From CADEFX01 sp050260355 (lineage in GTDB: Bacteria; Pseudomonadota; Alphaproteobacteria; Rhizobiales; Hyphomicrobiaceae): a stretch of 38,415 bases of DNA. The notes under the pieces are model-generated. The model saw only the letters and a list, made by a program, of their open reading frames with translations, was not told the DNA's origin and searched no databases. Location of the stretch: the NCBI GenBank assembly GCA_050260355.1, contig JBLNBZ010000078.1, positions 1-38,415 on the forward strand, given 5' to 3'. A program made the translations under genes and the position numbers. Below are positions 26,145 to 34,173 of the stretch, one piece after another (the first letter of the stretch is position 1; the number at the start of each line of letters is the position of its first letter).

Positions 26145-27089
26145 TCAGCTGAGCTTCGACAGCGCGGCCTCGATGTCGGCGGGCGAGCCGATGGAGATCG
26201 CGTCGATATCCTTGGCGATACGCTTGGCAAGGCCAGCGAGGACCTTGCCCGAGCCGATTTCGCAAACGAGCTTGGCGCCCTGCTCGGCCATGTAGCCGAC
26301 GCACTCGCGCCAGCGCACCGTTCCCGTCACCTGCTCTACCAGCAGCGTCCGGATCTCATCAGGGTCGGAAACCGCACGGGCTGCGACGTTCGCAACGACC
26401 GGCACGGAGGGTGCCGCGATTTTGACCTCGCCCAAGGCTTTCGCCATCGCATCGGCGGCGGGCTGCATCAATGCGCAGTGAAAGGGGGCCGACACGTTCA
26501 ACGGCATGAAGCGCCGCACGCCATGCTTCCGGGCGAGCTCGCCGGCCCGGTCGATGGCCGCCTTGGAGCCCGAAATCACGACCTGTGTCGGCTCGTTGTC
26601 GTTTGCCACCTGACAGACGTCGCCTTGCGCGGCTTCCTCTGCCAGCGCCCTGCCGGCATCCACACCTACCCCGAGCAGCGCGGCCATGGCACCTTGCCCG
26701 ACCGGCACGGCCGCCTGCATCGCCCGGCCGCGGAGCTTCAGCAGGCGGGCTGCGTCGGCGACCGAGAACGCACCCGCAGCGGCGAGGGCCGAATATTCGC
26801 CCAAGGAGTGACCGGCCACGAACTTGAGCCTACCGGCCGGCTGGAAGCCGTTCTCACGCTCCAGCACGCGCATCACCGCAAGCGAGACGGCCATCAGCGC
26901 GGGCTGCGCATTCTCGGTCAACGTCAAGGTCTCGAGCGGGCCGTTGAACATGAGCTCGGACAGCTTCTGCCCGAGAGCCGTATCGACCTCCTCGAAGACC
27001 TCTCTGGCCGAGGCAAACGTCCGAGCCAGCTCGGCGCCCATACCCACAGCCTGGCTGCCCTGACCCGGAAAGACGAACGCGATCGACAT
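26145..27089 (-). CDS. fabD: Malonyl-CoA:ACP transacylase
   Basis: FabD moves malonyl groups from CoA to ACP, starting each elongation cycle. The protein has 314 residues from ATG 27089 (MSIAFVFPGQGSQAVGMG). The nucleophile is Ser95 in GHSLGEYSA and the partner histidine lies in VSAPFHCALM. An upstream extension of 27 codons is open but reads as non-homologous sequence. It is the first gene of the minus-strand fab cluster, with a candidate promoter about 60 bp upstream. Confidence 0.96.
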   Translation of the reverse strand: MSIAFVFPGQGSQAVGMGAELARTFASAREVFEEVDTALGQKLSELMFNGPLETLTLTENAQPALMAVSLAVMRVLERENGFQPAGRLKFVAGHSLGEYSALAAAGAFSVADAARLLKLRGRAMQAAVPVGQGAMAALLGVGVDAGRALAEEAAQGDVCQVANDNEPTQVVISGSKAAIDRAGELARKHGVRRFMPLNVSAPFHCALMQPAADAMAKALGEVKIAAPSVPVVANVAARAVSDPDEIRTLLVEQVTGTVRWRECVGYMAEQGAKLVCEIGSGKVLAGLAKRIAKDIDAISIGSPADIEAALSKLS

Positions 27090-27151
27090 CCTGTGCTCGC
27101 GGAAGACCCCTTCGGCGCCCGACCCCAGGAACCGGGCTGCGCTCCTCGCGG

Positions 27152-27181
27152 TAAAGGCACGACGAGCCAATCCGTGTCAAG
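27152..27181 (-). promoter_or_regulatory. Candidate fabD promoter
   Basis: Read on the minus strand, CTTGACA (27175-27181) matches the alphaproteobacterial -35 very well. Seventeen bases further on lies CCTTTA (27152-27157), a weak -10. The leader to the fabD ATG would be about 55-60 bases. Confidence 0.4.
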
Positions 27182-27204
27182 CACCGGCGCGGCACGAAAT
27201 TCGG

Positions 27205-27233
27205 CTTGCGGCAGGCCTCGAAAGCACTATAAG
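27205..27233 (+). promoter_or_regulatory. Candidate rpsF operon promoter
   Basis: CTTGCG (27205-27210), 17 bases, then TATAAG (27228-27233) form a good alphaproteobacterial promoter match. It points to rpsF and would give a leader of about 170 bases. Confidence 0.5.
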
Positions 27234-27239
27234 AGCGCG

Positions 27240-27410
27240 ATCATCTCGCCCCGGTTGAAGGCTGAACGGGAGGCCGCGCCCCGCGCGGTCGGGCGTTTGC
27301 GATGCCCGGCTCCCGGTGTCTTCACTCTATGGGTATCCTTTTGGGCCTTTCTCGGGGCTCATCAGGGGCTTTGCGCCGGGGCGGGCGACGCGGAGAAGAA
27401 AGGCTTGAGC
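27240..27410 (+). promoter_or_regulatory. Structured 5' leader of the rpsF operon
   Basis: The presumed leader is long and can fold. CCGCGC-ccc-GCGCGG (27274-27288) is a perfect six-pair hairpin, and GGGC (27291-27294) pairs with GCCC (27304-27307). Many bacteria regulate rpsF through binding of the S6:S18 complex to a leader element, so autoregulation is plausible. I cannot match that motif confidently by eye. The promoter pair and this leader account for the whole 321-bp fabD-rpsF gap; there is no gene in it. Confidence 0.3.
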
Positions 27411-27953
27411 ATGCCGCTCTATGAGCACGTGTTCCTGGCGCGCCAGGATATCTCGACCCAGCAGGTCGAGGCCCTTACCAAAGAATTCGCTCAGGTTATC
27501 GATGAGGCGGGCGGAAAGGTCGGCAAGACCGAGTACTGGGGCCTCAAGTCGCTCAGCCATAAGATCAAGAAGAATCGCAAGGCGCACTACACGCTGATGA
27601 ATCTCGATGCGCCGCCGGCCGCCGTCGCGGAGATGGAGCGGCGCATGGGTATCTCGACGGACATCATACGGTTCTTGACCATCCGCGTGGAGCAGCACGA
27701 GACCGAGCCCTCCGCCCAGATGCGCAAGAGCGATCGCGACGAGCGCGGTGACCGTGGCGGGTTCCGCGGCGATCGCGGCGGCTTTCGCGGCGGCGGTGGG
27801 TTCCGCGGCGATCGCGGACCGCGCGAGGGCGGTGGTTTCCGCAGCGACCGCGGGCCGCGCGAGGGTGGTGGCTTCCGCAGCGACCGCGGGCCCCGCCCCG
27901 ATCGTGACGATGCACGTCCGCCGAGGCCTCTTGCCGGTTCGGAGACTGAGTAA
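27411..27953 (+). CDS. rpsF: 30S ribosomal protein S6 with long RGG-like tail
   Basis: S6 binds with S18 to the 30S platform. The core (residues 1 to about 100) starts MPLYEHVFLARQDISTQQ and includes GLKSLSHKIKKNRKAHY. At 180 residues it is longer than usual for S6 (typically about 100-160). The extra C-terminal part is rich in Arg, Gly, Asp and Phe and contains three 12-residue repeats, FR(G/S)DRGPREGGG. ATG 27411 has AAAGG eight bases upstream. The frame is open far upstream because of high GC, but family homology begins at this ATG. The TAA overlaps the rpsR ATG by one base. Confidence 0.96.
   Translation: MPLYEHVFLARQDISTQQVEALTKEFAQVIDEAGGKVGKTEYWGLKSLSHKIKKNRKAHYTLMNLDAPPAAVAEMERRMGISTDIIRFLTIRVEQHETEPSAQMRKSDRDERGDRGGFRGDRGGFRGGGGFRGDRGPREGGGFRSDRGPREGGGFRSDRGPRPDRDDARPPRPLAGSETE
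27801..27908 (+). repeat. Three 36-bp tandem repeats in rpsF
   Basis: Units at 27801-27836, 27837-27872 and 27873-27908 each encode FR(G/S)DRGPR followed by EGGG (PDRD in the last copy). Units two and three share their first 20 bases exactly. An imperfect shorter version (FRGDRGG) precedes them, so the tail looks grown by duplication. Confidence 0.8.
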
Positions 27954-28201
27954 TGGCTGATATCGCTGTGATACCCGCGCGCCGGCCGTTTCATCGGCGC
28001 CGCAAGACTTGCCCCTTCTCGGGGGCCAACGCACCCAAGATCGACTACAAGGACGCCCGCCTGCTCGGCCGCTACGTGTCCGAGCGCGGTAAAATCGTGC
28101 CGAGCCGCATAACGGCCGTCTCGGCCAAGAAGCAGCGGGAGCTCGCCAAGGCAATCAAGCGGGCGCGCTTCCTCGGGCTTCTGCCCTACGTCATCAAGTG
28201 A
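27953..28201 (+). CDS. rpsR: 30S ribosomal protein S18
   Basis: S18 is the partner of S6 on the 30S platform. The 82-residue protein has the S18 signature: CPFSGANAPKIDYKDARLL, then RYVSERGKIVPSRITAVSAK and the C-terminal IKRARFLGLLPYV. Its ATG overlaps the rpsF TAA by one base (TAATG), a sign of coupled translation. A strong hairpin follows directly after the stop. Confidence 0.98.
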   Translation: MADIAVIPARRPFHRRRKTCPFSGANAPKIDYKDARLLGRYVSERGKIVPSRITAVSAKKQRELAKAIKRARFLGLLPYVIK

Positions 28202-28204
28202 GGC

Positions 28205-28230
28205 CCGGCGGGCTGATGCCGGCCCGCCGG
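28205..28230 (+). terminator. Strong hairpin after rpsR without T-tract
   Basis: CCGGCGGGC (28205-28213) pairs perfectly with GCCCGCCGG (28222-28230) around an eight-base loop, four bases after the rpsR stop. No T-run follows. It may protect the rpsF-rpsR mRNA 3' end or partly attenuate transcription into the DUF2232 gene. Confidence 0.5.
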
Positions 28231-28255
28231 AGACTACGGTACTGAGGGTTGGGGC

Positions 28256-29287
28256 GTGTCACCTCTGCGCGCCTCTAACCGCCACAGCGCGGGACAGCTT
28301 CAAATGCCTGCATTCGTTCTTATCGGCCTGGGGGGCGGTCTGGCTTCCGCCGTTCTGTTCGCGTCTGCCGCGGCCGGCAGTGGTGCGGCGCGCATGCTCC
28401 TTTACCTCCTGGCGCCGTTGCCGAGCTTCCTCGCCGGCTTGGGCTGGGGGTCCGCCGCAGCCGGCGTCTCCGCGGTGGCGGGCGCCGTCGGGATCAGCCT
28501 GACACTCGGCCTCAAGGCGGCGGTACTGTTCTTCCTCACGCAGGCCGCCCCCGTCGCCATCGTCTGCCACCTGGCGCTCCTGAGCCGCCCGCTTCTTCAA
28601 CCCACGATGGCTGCGCCCGCGCAGGGGCCGCCAGGATTGGAGTGGTACCCCGTCGGCCGCCTGGTTGCATTGGCCACCCTGATTGCGGGCGTGCTGGCCG
28701 CCCTCAGCCTGTTCGTCCTCGGTCCGGATCTAGATACGCTGCGCGGCGTGCTGCGCCAGCTCATCGAGAACGTGTTTCTCAAGGAGCTGCCCGGCCTCAA
28801 GGACAAGCAGCTCAGCGCCGACGAGATTTCAGCCATCACCGAGTTTTCGCTCTACGCGCTGCCTGCGGCATCCGCCATGACCTGGCTCGGTGCGTTCCTG
28901 CTGAACTTCTGGCTTGCAGCCCGCATCACGTTGGCTTCCGGCCGGCTCATGCGGCCATGGCCCGATCTCGCCGCCATGATCTTTCCGCGCGGCTTCGGGC
29001 TAGGCCTCGCCGCCGCCTTTGCGCTCACGTTCTGGAGCGGCTATCCGGCCCTGTTGGGCTCCGGCTTCGCGGGCGCGTTCTTCCTCGCCTACGTGCTGAT
29101 GGGTCTTGCCATCGTCCACTTCGTCACGCGCGGACAAGCGTCCCGGCCGTTTGTGCTGTGGGGCGTCTATCTGGCTTTGCTGGTTCTCAACACGTGGGCC
29201 GCCATGATCATCGCGCTCATCGCGCTGCTGGAGCCGCTGCTGCCGCTCAAGCGTCTCGGCCTAACCGGCCGGACGGGACCGGATTAG
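28256..29287 (+). CDS. DUF2232 integral membrane protein (YybS-like), function unknown
   Basis: This 343-residue protein is almost entirely hydrophobic, with about eight predicted membrane segments, e.g. MPAFVLIGLGGGLASAVLFA and LLVLNTWAAMIIALIALL. A hydrophilic stretch near the middle (residues about 160-195) includes LKELPGLKDKQLSADEI. Content and position between rpsR and rplI fit the DUF2232 family, which also occurs near ribosomal genes in Firmicutes as YybS. No enzymatic motif is visible; it might be a transporter component, but that is only a guess. GTG 28256 has GAGGG seven bases upstream; ATG 28304 is an alternative start. Confidence 0.75.
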   Translation: MSPLRASNRHSAGQLQMPAFVLIGLGGGLASAVLFASAAAGSGAARMLLYLLAPLPSFLAGLGWGSAAAGVSAVAGAVGISLTLGLKAAVLFFLTQAAPVAIVCHLALLSRPLLQPTMAAPAQGPPGLEWYPVGRLVALATLIAGVLAALSLFVLGPDLDTLRGVLRQLIENVFLKELPGLKDKQLSADEISAITEFSLYALPAASAMTWLGAFLLNFWLAARITLASGRLMRPWPDLAAMIFPRGFGLGLAAAFALTFWSGYPALLGSGFAGAFFLAYVLMGLAIVHFVTRGQASRPFVLWGVYLALLVLNTWAAMIIALIALLEPLLPLKRLGLTGRTGPD

Positions 29288-29346
29288 GCCACCAAACCGC
29301 ACGTTCGGCCTCACGCATTCATCAAACACGCATCAAGGAGCTAACA

Positions 29347-29943
29347 ATGCAGGTCATCCTCTTGGAGCGCATCGGCCGCCTCGGCCAGATGGGCGACGTC
29401 GTCAGGGTCAAGGACGGATACGCGCGCAACTTCCTTCTGCCGCAGGGCAAGGCGCTGCGCGCGACCGACGCCAACCGGGCGCGGTTCGAGAAGGAGCGTG
29501 CGCAGCTCGAGGCCCGCAATTTGGAGTTGAAGAAGGAGGCTGAAGCGGTCGCCGTCAAGCTCGACGGGCAGGCGTTCGTGGCGATCCGGCAAGCCGGCGA
29601 TACCGGCCAGCTTTACGGCTCTGTCTCCACGCGCGACATCGCCGATGTCGTGACGGAAGGGGGCTTCTCGGTCGAGCGGCGGCAGATTCTTCTCGATAAG
29701 CCCATAAAGGCGCTGGGCCTGCACGAGGTGCAGGTGGCTCTCCATCCGGAAGTCGTGGTCAAGGTGAGGATCAATGTGGCCCGCTCCGCCGACGAGGCCG
29801 AGCGCCAAGCCCGCGGCGAGGATGTGACGCTGCTGCGGCAGGAGACGCCGGAGATCGAAACCTTCGACGCCGACAAGGTGTTCGAGGAAAGCGTCGCACC
29901 GATGCCGGAGTCAGGCGAAGGCGAGGAGGAAAAAGCTCCGTAA
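29347..29943 (+). CDS. rplI: 50S ribosomal protein L9
   Basis: L9 binds 23S rRNA near the L1 stalk and helps limit frameshifting. The N-terminal domain is MQVILLERIGRLGQMGDVV with VKDGYARNFLLPQGKA. A long connecting helix and the C-terminal domain (GQLYGSVSTRDIADVV) follow. At 198 residues it is about 50 longer than the E. coli protein, owing to an acidic C-terminal extension (ESGEGEEEKAP). AAGGAG lies six bases before the ATG. The open frame upstream is not coding. Confidence 0.97.
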   Translation: MQVILLERIGRLGQMGDVVRVKDGYARNFLLPQGKALRATDANRARFEKERAQLEARNLELKKEAEAVAVKLDGQAFVAIRQAGDTGQLYGSVSTRDIADVVTEGGFSVERRQILLDKPIKALGLHEVQVALHPEVVVKVRINVARSADEAERQARGEDVTLLRQETPEIETFDADKVFEESVAPMPESGEGEEEKAP

Positions 29944-30123
29944 GCCTCCACCTCGCCACGTCCATCCCTGCGTTGCCGAATGCAGGTATGCATCCGGCGC
30001 TGATCTGCTGCGACAACTGGTAGCAATCGGCGCCGGTTTGAATATATTTTTACCTCGCAGAGCGGTGCTGCCCGCCCGCTTAGGCGTTTCACGCTGGGTT
30101 TGGAACTCGCGGCGAGGTGAGCC

Positions 30124-31386
30124 ATGTTCAAGCCGCTGGCGCTCTTGGCGCGCCGGATCGTCCGGTGCGGAAACCTGACGCTCATCACAGCGGACGGAGC
30201 TCGACATTCGTTCGGCGACGGCAGCGGCGGGCCAGTCGTCGCCCGTCTCGCCGACAAGCGCGTCGAGCGGCAGCTCGCCCTTGATCCCCAGCTCGCCGTC
30301 GGCGAGGCCTATATGGACGGCCGCCTCGTGATGGAGGAGGGCAGCATCTACGATCTGCTCGCCGTCGTCCTGCAGAACATGATGGAGCGGCCGCTTCCGC
30401 GCTGGGCCCACGGGCTGGACCTCGCGCGCTTCATGACCAGGCGCATCGCCCAGTTCAATCCGGCACGCCGCTCCCGGCGCAACGTCGCCCACCATTACGA
30501 TATCGACGGGACCATCTACGATCTCTTTCTCGACAGTGATCGTCAGTATTCCTGCGCCTATTTTTCCGATCGGGCGACGGACCTCGAGGAGGCCCAGCTT
30601 CTCAAGAAGCGGCACCTGGCGGCCAAGCTCGACCTGCGGCAGGGCCACAGGGTCCTGGATATCGGCTCGGGCTGGGGCGGCCTTGGCCTCTATCTCGCCA
30701 AGACGTCGGGATGCTCGGTCGACGGGATCACACTTTCCGCCGAGCAGCTCAAGCTCGCCGAGCAGCGCGCCCAGCGCCATGGACTCGCGTCGGCAGTCCG
30801 CTTCGAGCTGCGCGACTACCGCCATGTCGAAGGGCAGTACGACCGCATCGTCTCGGTCGGCATGTTCGAGCATGTGGGCGTCAATCACTACGCGACGTTC
30901 TTCCGCAAGGTCCGCGAGCTCCTCGCCGAGGATGGCGTCGCGCTCCTGCATTTCATCGGACGGTCGGACCGCCCGACGATCACGAATCCGTTCATTGCCA
31001 AGTACATCTTCCCCGGCGGCTACATCCCTGCCTTGTCCGAGGTCATGCCGGCGATCGAGCGGTCGGGCCTCATTGCCACCGACATCGAGGTCCTGCGCCT
31101 GCACTATGCGGAGACGCTGCGGCATTGGCGCGAGCGATTCCGCGCCAATTGGGCCGAGGCCGCCCGCATTCGCGACGAACGTTTCTGCCGCATGTGGGAG
31201 TTCTACCTCGCGGGCTCGGAATGCGCGTTCCGCTACCAGAACCTGGTGGTGTTTCAGATTCAGCTCACGCGCCGCGTCGATGCGCTGCCCTGGGTGCGCG
31301 ACTACATGGCCGATGCCGAGTTCAGGCTCGCCGGCGCCGAGCGGGGACTGCGCCACGCCGAGCCTCCGCGCATGGCTGGCGAGTAG
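30124..31386 (+). CDS. cfa: Cyclopropane-fatty-acyl-phospholipid synthase
   Basis: The enzyme transfers a methylene from SAM to the cis double bond of membrane phospholipid acyl chains, usually under stress or in stationary phase. The 420-residue protein has the family N-terminal domain (VGEAYMDGRLVMEEGSIYDL), then HHYDIDGTIYDLFLD. The SAM-binding motif is LDIGSGWGGLGLYLA, followed by GITLSAEQ and the signature SVGMFEHVGVNHY. The ATG has GAGG six bases upstream. It sits alone between rplI (180-bp gap with an AT-rich box near 30038-30053, possibly its promoter) and a strong 3' hairpin. It is thus likely an independent unit inside a translation/replication block. Confidence 0.92.
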   Translation: MFKPLALLARRIVRCGNLTLITADGARHSFGDGSGGPVVARLADKRVERQLALDPQLAVGEAYMDGRLVMEEGSIYDLLAVVLQNMMERPLPRWAHGLDLARFMTRRIAQFNPARRSRRNVAHHYDIDGTIYDLFLDSDRQYSCAYFSDRATDLEEAQLLKKRHLAAKLDLRQGHRVLDIGSGWGGLGLYLAKTSGCSVDGITLSAEQLKLAEQRAQRHGLASAVRFELRDYRHVEGQYDRIVSVGMFEHVGVNHYATFFRKVRELLAEDGVALLHFIGRSDRPTITNPFIAKYIFPGGYIPALSEVMPAIERSGLIATDIEVLRLHYAETLRHWRERFRANWAEAARIRDERFCRMWEFYLAGSECAFRYQNLVVFQIQLTRRVDALPWVRDYMADAEFRLAGAERGLRHAEPPRMAGE

Positions 31387-31391
31387 GCCGC

Positions 31392-31425
31392 GCGCCCGAT
31401 TCGGACTCCAAGCAAAATCGGGCGC
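31392..31425 (+). terminator. 10-bp perfect hairpin after cfa
   Basis: GCGCCCGATT (31392-31401) and AATCGGGCGC (31416-31425) form a perfect ten-pair stem with a 14-base loop, five bases after the cfa stop. There is no following T-run, so it may be a Rho-assisted or processing 3' end rather than a classical terminator. Confidence 0.5.
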
Positions 31426-31496
31426 CGGTGTGCATAGCGGGGACTCTTTATCGTTGACGCCGCCAGCCGCGCTGGAGAATCGGCTAGCGTCGGCGC

Positions 31497-33011
31497 ATGG
31501 CACAAAATCACTCCGCACTTTCGGCGACGGGCGGCGCTTCTGCGGGAATTCCCGATTTGCCGCTGCGCACCGCGCCCCACAACATCGAGGCCGAGCAGGC
31601 TCTGCTCGGCGCGATTCTCGTCAACAACGAAGCGCATGACCGCGTTTCCGGCTTCCTCGAGCCCGAGCACTTCTTCGATCCTGTGCACGCACGGATCTAT
31701 GAGACGCTCGCCAAGCTGATCGCCTCGGGCAAGCAGGCAACGCCCATCACGTTGCGCACATATTTCGAGACCGCAGAGCCCATCGCGCCCGGACTGACGG
31801 TGCCGCAGTATCTGGGCCGGCTCGCCGCCAACGCCACCACCATCATCAACGCGGCCGACTACGGGCGCACCATCTACGACCTCGCCATCCGCCGCCAGCT
31901 CATCATCGTCGGCGAGGACATGGTCAACTCGGCCTACGATGCGCCGGTCGACTTCCCGCCTCAGGAGCAGATCGAGGAGGCCGAGGGGCGGCTCTACGCG
32001 CTGGCCGAGACCGGCAAGTACGGCCAGGGCTTCATGGGTTTCGGCGCCGCCCTGACGCATGCCATCGAGATGGCGAACAACGCCTATCAGCGCGAAGGCG
32101 GGCTGTCGGGCATCGCCACCGGTTTGCGGGATCTGGACGGCAAGATGGGAGGCTTGCAGCCATCGGACCTCATCATCATCGCCGGCCGACCGTCGATGGG
32201 CAAAACATCGTTGGCGACCAACATCGCCTTCAATGTTGCCAAGGCCTACAAGGCCGAGAAGCAGGCCGACGGGACGGACAAGGTTCTCGACGGCGCTGTT
32301 GTCGGCTTCTTCTCGCTCGAGATGTCCGCCGAGCAGCTCGCGACCCGTATCCTCTCGGAGCAGTCGGAGATTCCTTCCGAGAAGATCCGCCGCGGCATGA
32401 TCGACGAGGAAGAGTTCAAGCGCCTCGTCCATGTGTCGCAGCAGATGTCGACCCTGCCCCTCTACATCGACCAGACCGGCGGCCTGTCGATCGCTCAGCT
32501 CGCCGCCCGCGCCCGCAGGCTCAAGCGGCAGAAGGGTCTGGGCCTTCTCGTGGTCGACTACCTGCAGCTTCTGACCGGATCCTCCCGCCGCGCCGCCGAG
32601 GGACGCGTGCAGGAGGTCTCCGAGATCACGACGGGGCTCAAGGCCCTCGCCAAGGAATTGAACGTGCCCATCATTGCGCTGTCGCAGCTCTCGCGCCAGG
32701 TAGAGAACCGGGAGGACAAGCGCCCGCAGCTCGCCGATCTGCGCGAATCGGGCTCGATCGAGCAGGACGCCGATGTTGTCATGTTCGTGTTTCGCGAAGA
32801 GTATTACGTGGAGCGGACCAAGCCGCAGGAAGGCACCGCGGAGTTCCAGGACTGGATGGCCAAGATGGCTCTAATCAGCGGCAAGGCCGAGGTCATCATC
32901 GGCAAGCAGCGGCACGGTCCGGTCGGCATCGTCCAGCTGCAGTTCGATTCCAACGTCACGCGGTTCTGCGATCTCGCACGCGATCAGTATCTGCCGGAGC
33001 GTACTGGGTGA
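31497..33011 (+). CDS. dnaB: Replicative DNA helicase DnaB
   Basis: DnaB is the hexameric 5'-3' helicase at the replication fork. The 504-residue protein has the N-terminal primase-contact domain (PHNIEAEQALLGAILVNNEA), a linker, and a RecA-like C-terminal domain. Walker A is GRPSMGKTS, Walker B is LVVDYLQLL, and SQLSRQVENREDKRPQLADL is the DnaB arginine-finger region. No intein is present. ATG 31497 has no clear ribosome site. It ends overlapping alr by GTGA. Confidence 0.97.
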   Translation: MAQNHSALSATGGASAGIPDLPLRTAPHNIEAEQALLGAILVNNEAHDRVSGFLEPEHFFDPVHARIYETLAKLIASGKQATPITLRTYFETAEPIAPGLTVPQYLGRLAANATTIINAADYGRTIYDLAIRRQLIIVGEDMVNSAYDAPVDFPPQEQIEEAEGRLYALAETGKYGQGFMGFGAALTHAIEMANNAYQREGGLSGIATGLRDLDGKMGGLQPSDLIIIAGRPSMGKTSLATNIAFNVAKAYKAEKQADGTDKVLDGAVVGFFSLEMSAEQLATRILSEQSEIPSEKIRRGMIDEEEFKRLVHVSQQMSTLPLYIDQTGGLSIAQLAARARRLKRQKGLGLLVVDYLQLLTGSSRRAAEGRVQEVSEITTGLKALAKELNVPIIALSQLSRQVENREDKRPQLADLRESGSIEQDADVVMFVFREEYYVERTKPQEGTAEFQDWMAKMALISGKAEVIIGKQRHGPVGIVQLQFDSNVTRFCDLARDQYLPERTG

Positions 33012-34168
33012 ACCAAACGACGACAGCGCGCAGGGCGGACGTCCGCCACGGCTCGATCCCGCCGGAGGCGCGCGCGGTCCTCACCATCGATCTGGCGGCC
33101 TTGCGCGCCAACTGGCGCAAGCTCGACGAGGTGTCGGGTCGAGCCGAATGCGCGGGCGTCATCAAGGCGGACGCGTACGGATTGGGCCTCGAGGAGATTG
33201 CGCGCGCCCTGCGCGATGAGGGGTGCAGCACCTTCTTTGTGGCGACGCTGGCGGAGGCGAGCCGCGTGCGCTACGTGCATCCCAGCGCCACCATCTACGT
33301 GCTCGATGGCCTGCTGCCAGGGGCTGCGGCCTATTACGCCGGCTTCGATTTGCGGCCCTGCCTCAGCAGCCTGGCCGAGGTCCGCGAATGGGCCGCTTTC
33401 TGCGACGCGACCGGCCGGCGCCTGCGCGCCGCGGTGCATATCGACACGGGCCTCAACCGGCTGGGCCTGTCGGCCGACGAGGTCGGCGCGCTGGCCGCGG
33501 AACTCACTCTTTTCGATCACTTCGAGCTGGCGCTCGTCATGAGCCACCTCGCCTGTGCGGATGAGCAGGCCCACCCCATGAATGCCGCTCAGCGCGCCAA
33601 GTTCGAGACCTTGCGCGCCATGCTGCCCAAGGCGCCGGCGAGCCTTGCGAACTCCGGCGGCATATTCCTGGGCCCCGACTATCACTACGATCTCGTCCGT
33701 CCGGGCATTGCCATCTATGGCGGTCGCGCGTTCATCGGCCTGCCCAATCCGATGCAGTGGGTCGTGCGGCTGCAGGCCCGCATCCTACAGATACGGGAGG
33801 TGGGGGCCGGCGAGCCGATTGGATATGGCGCCACATTCCGAACGGAGCGGGCCTCGCGTGTCGCCACGCTCGCCTGCGGCTATGCCGATGGCTTCCTCCG
33901 CGCGCTGAGCGGCACCGCCGTGAACCCCGGGCCCGTCGGCTACATCGGCAACTACCCGGTCCCCGTTGTGGGTCGGGTGTCGATGGACCTCATCACCGTC
34001 GACGTGTCCGAGGTGCCGCCCGAGCTGGCCCAGCGCGGCGCGTGGGTCGAGGTGATGGGTGCTCGCACCACCATCGACGATCTCACGGATCGCGCCGGCA
34101 CCATCGGCTACGAGCTGCTGACGCGCCTCGGTCGCCGCGTGCACCGCGTCTATCTCGGAGGCGCGTGA
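33008..34168 (+). CDS. alr: Alanine racemase
   Basis: Alr interconverts L- and D-alanine with PLP for peptidoglycan synthesis. The 386-residue protein carries the PLP lysine Lys53 in GVIKADAYGLG and the opposing catalytic Tyr273 in GYGATF. CGYADGF and VGRVSMDLITVDV follow in the C-terminal beta domain. The GTG start overlaps the dnaB stop (GTGA), so translation is probably coupled. Together with Dat (5199-6062) the window holds two PLP enzymes of D-amino-acid metabolism. Confidence 0.96.
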   Translation: MNQTTTARRADVRHGSIPPEARAVLTIDLAALRANWRKLDEVSGRAECAGVIKADAYGLGLEEIARALRDEGCSTFFVATLAEASRVRYVHPSATIYVLDGLLPGAAAYYAGFDLRPCLSSLAEVREWAAFCDATGRRLRAAVHIDTGLNRLGLSADEVGALAAELTLFDHFELALVMSHLACADEQAHPMNAAQRAKFETLRAMLPKAPASLANSGGIFLGPDYHYDLVRPGIAIYGGRAFIGLPNPMQWVVRLQARILQIREVGAGEPIGYGATFRTERASRVATLACGYADGFLRALSGTAVNPGPVGYIGNYPVPVVGRVSMDLITVDVSEVPPELAQRGAWVEVMGARTTIDDLTDRAGTIGYELLTRLGRRVHRVYLGGA

Positions 34169-34173
34169 GCCCG

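Noticed and set aside
26478..27410. Possible N-terminal extension of S6 by 311 codons
   Set aside because: S6 homology begins exactly at ATG 27411 with a ribosome site; the extension is antisense to fabD.
28642..29346. Possible N-terminal extension of L9
   Set aside because: Overlaps the DUF2232 gene out of frame; L9 begins at ATG 29347 with AAGGAG six bases upstream.
33757..34173. Possible N-terminal extension of RadA
   Set aside because: Overlaps alr out of frame; the zinc finger expected at the RadA N-terminus begins right after ATG 34174.
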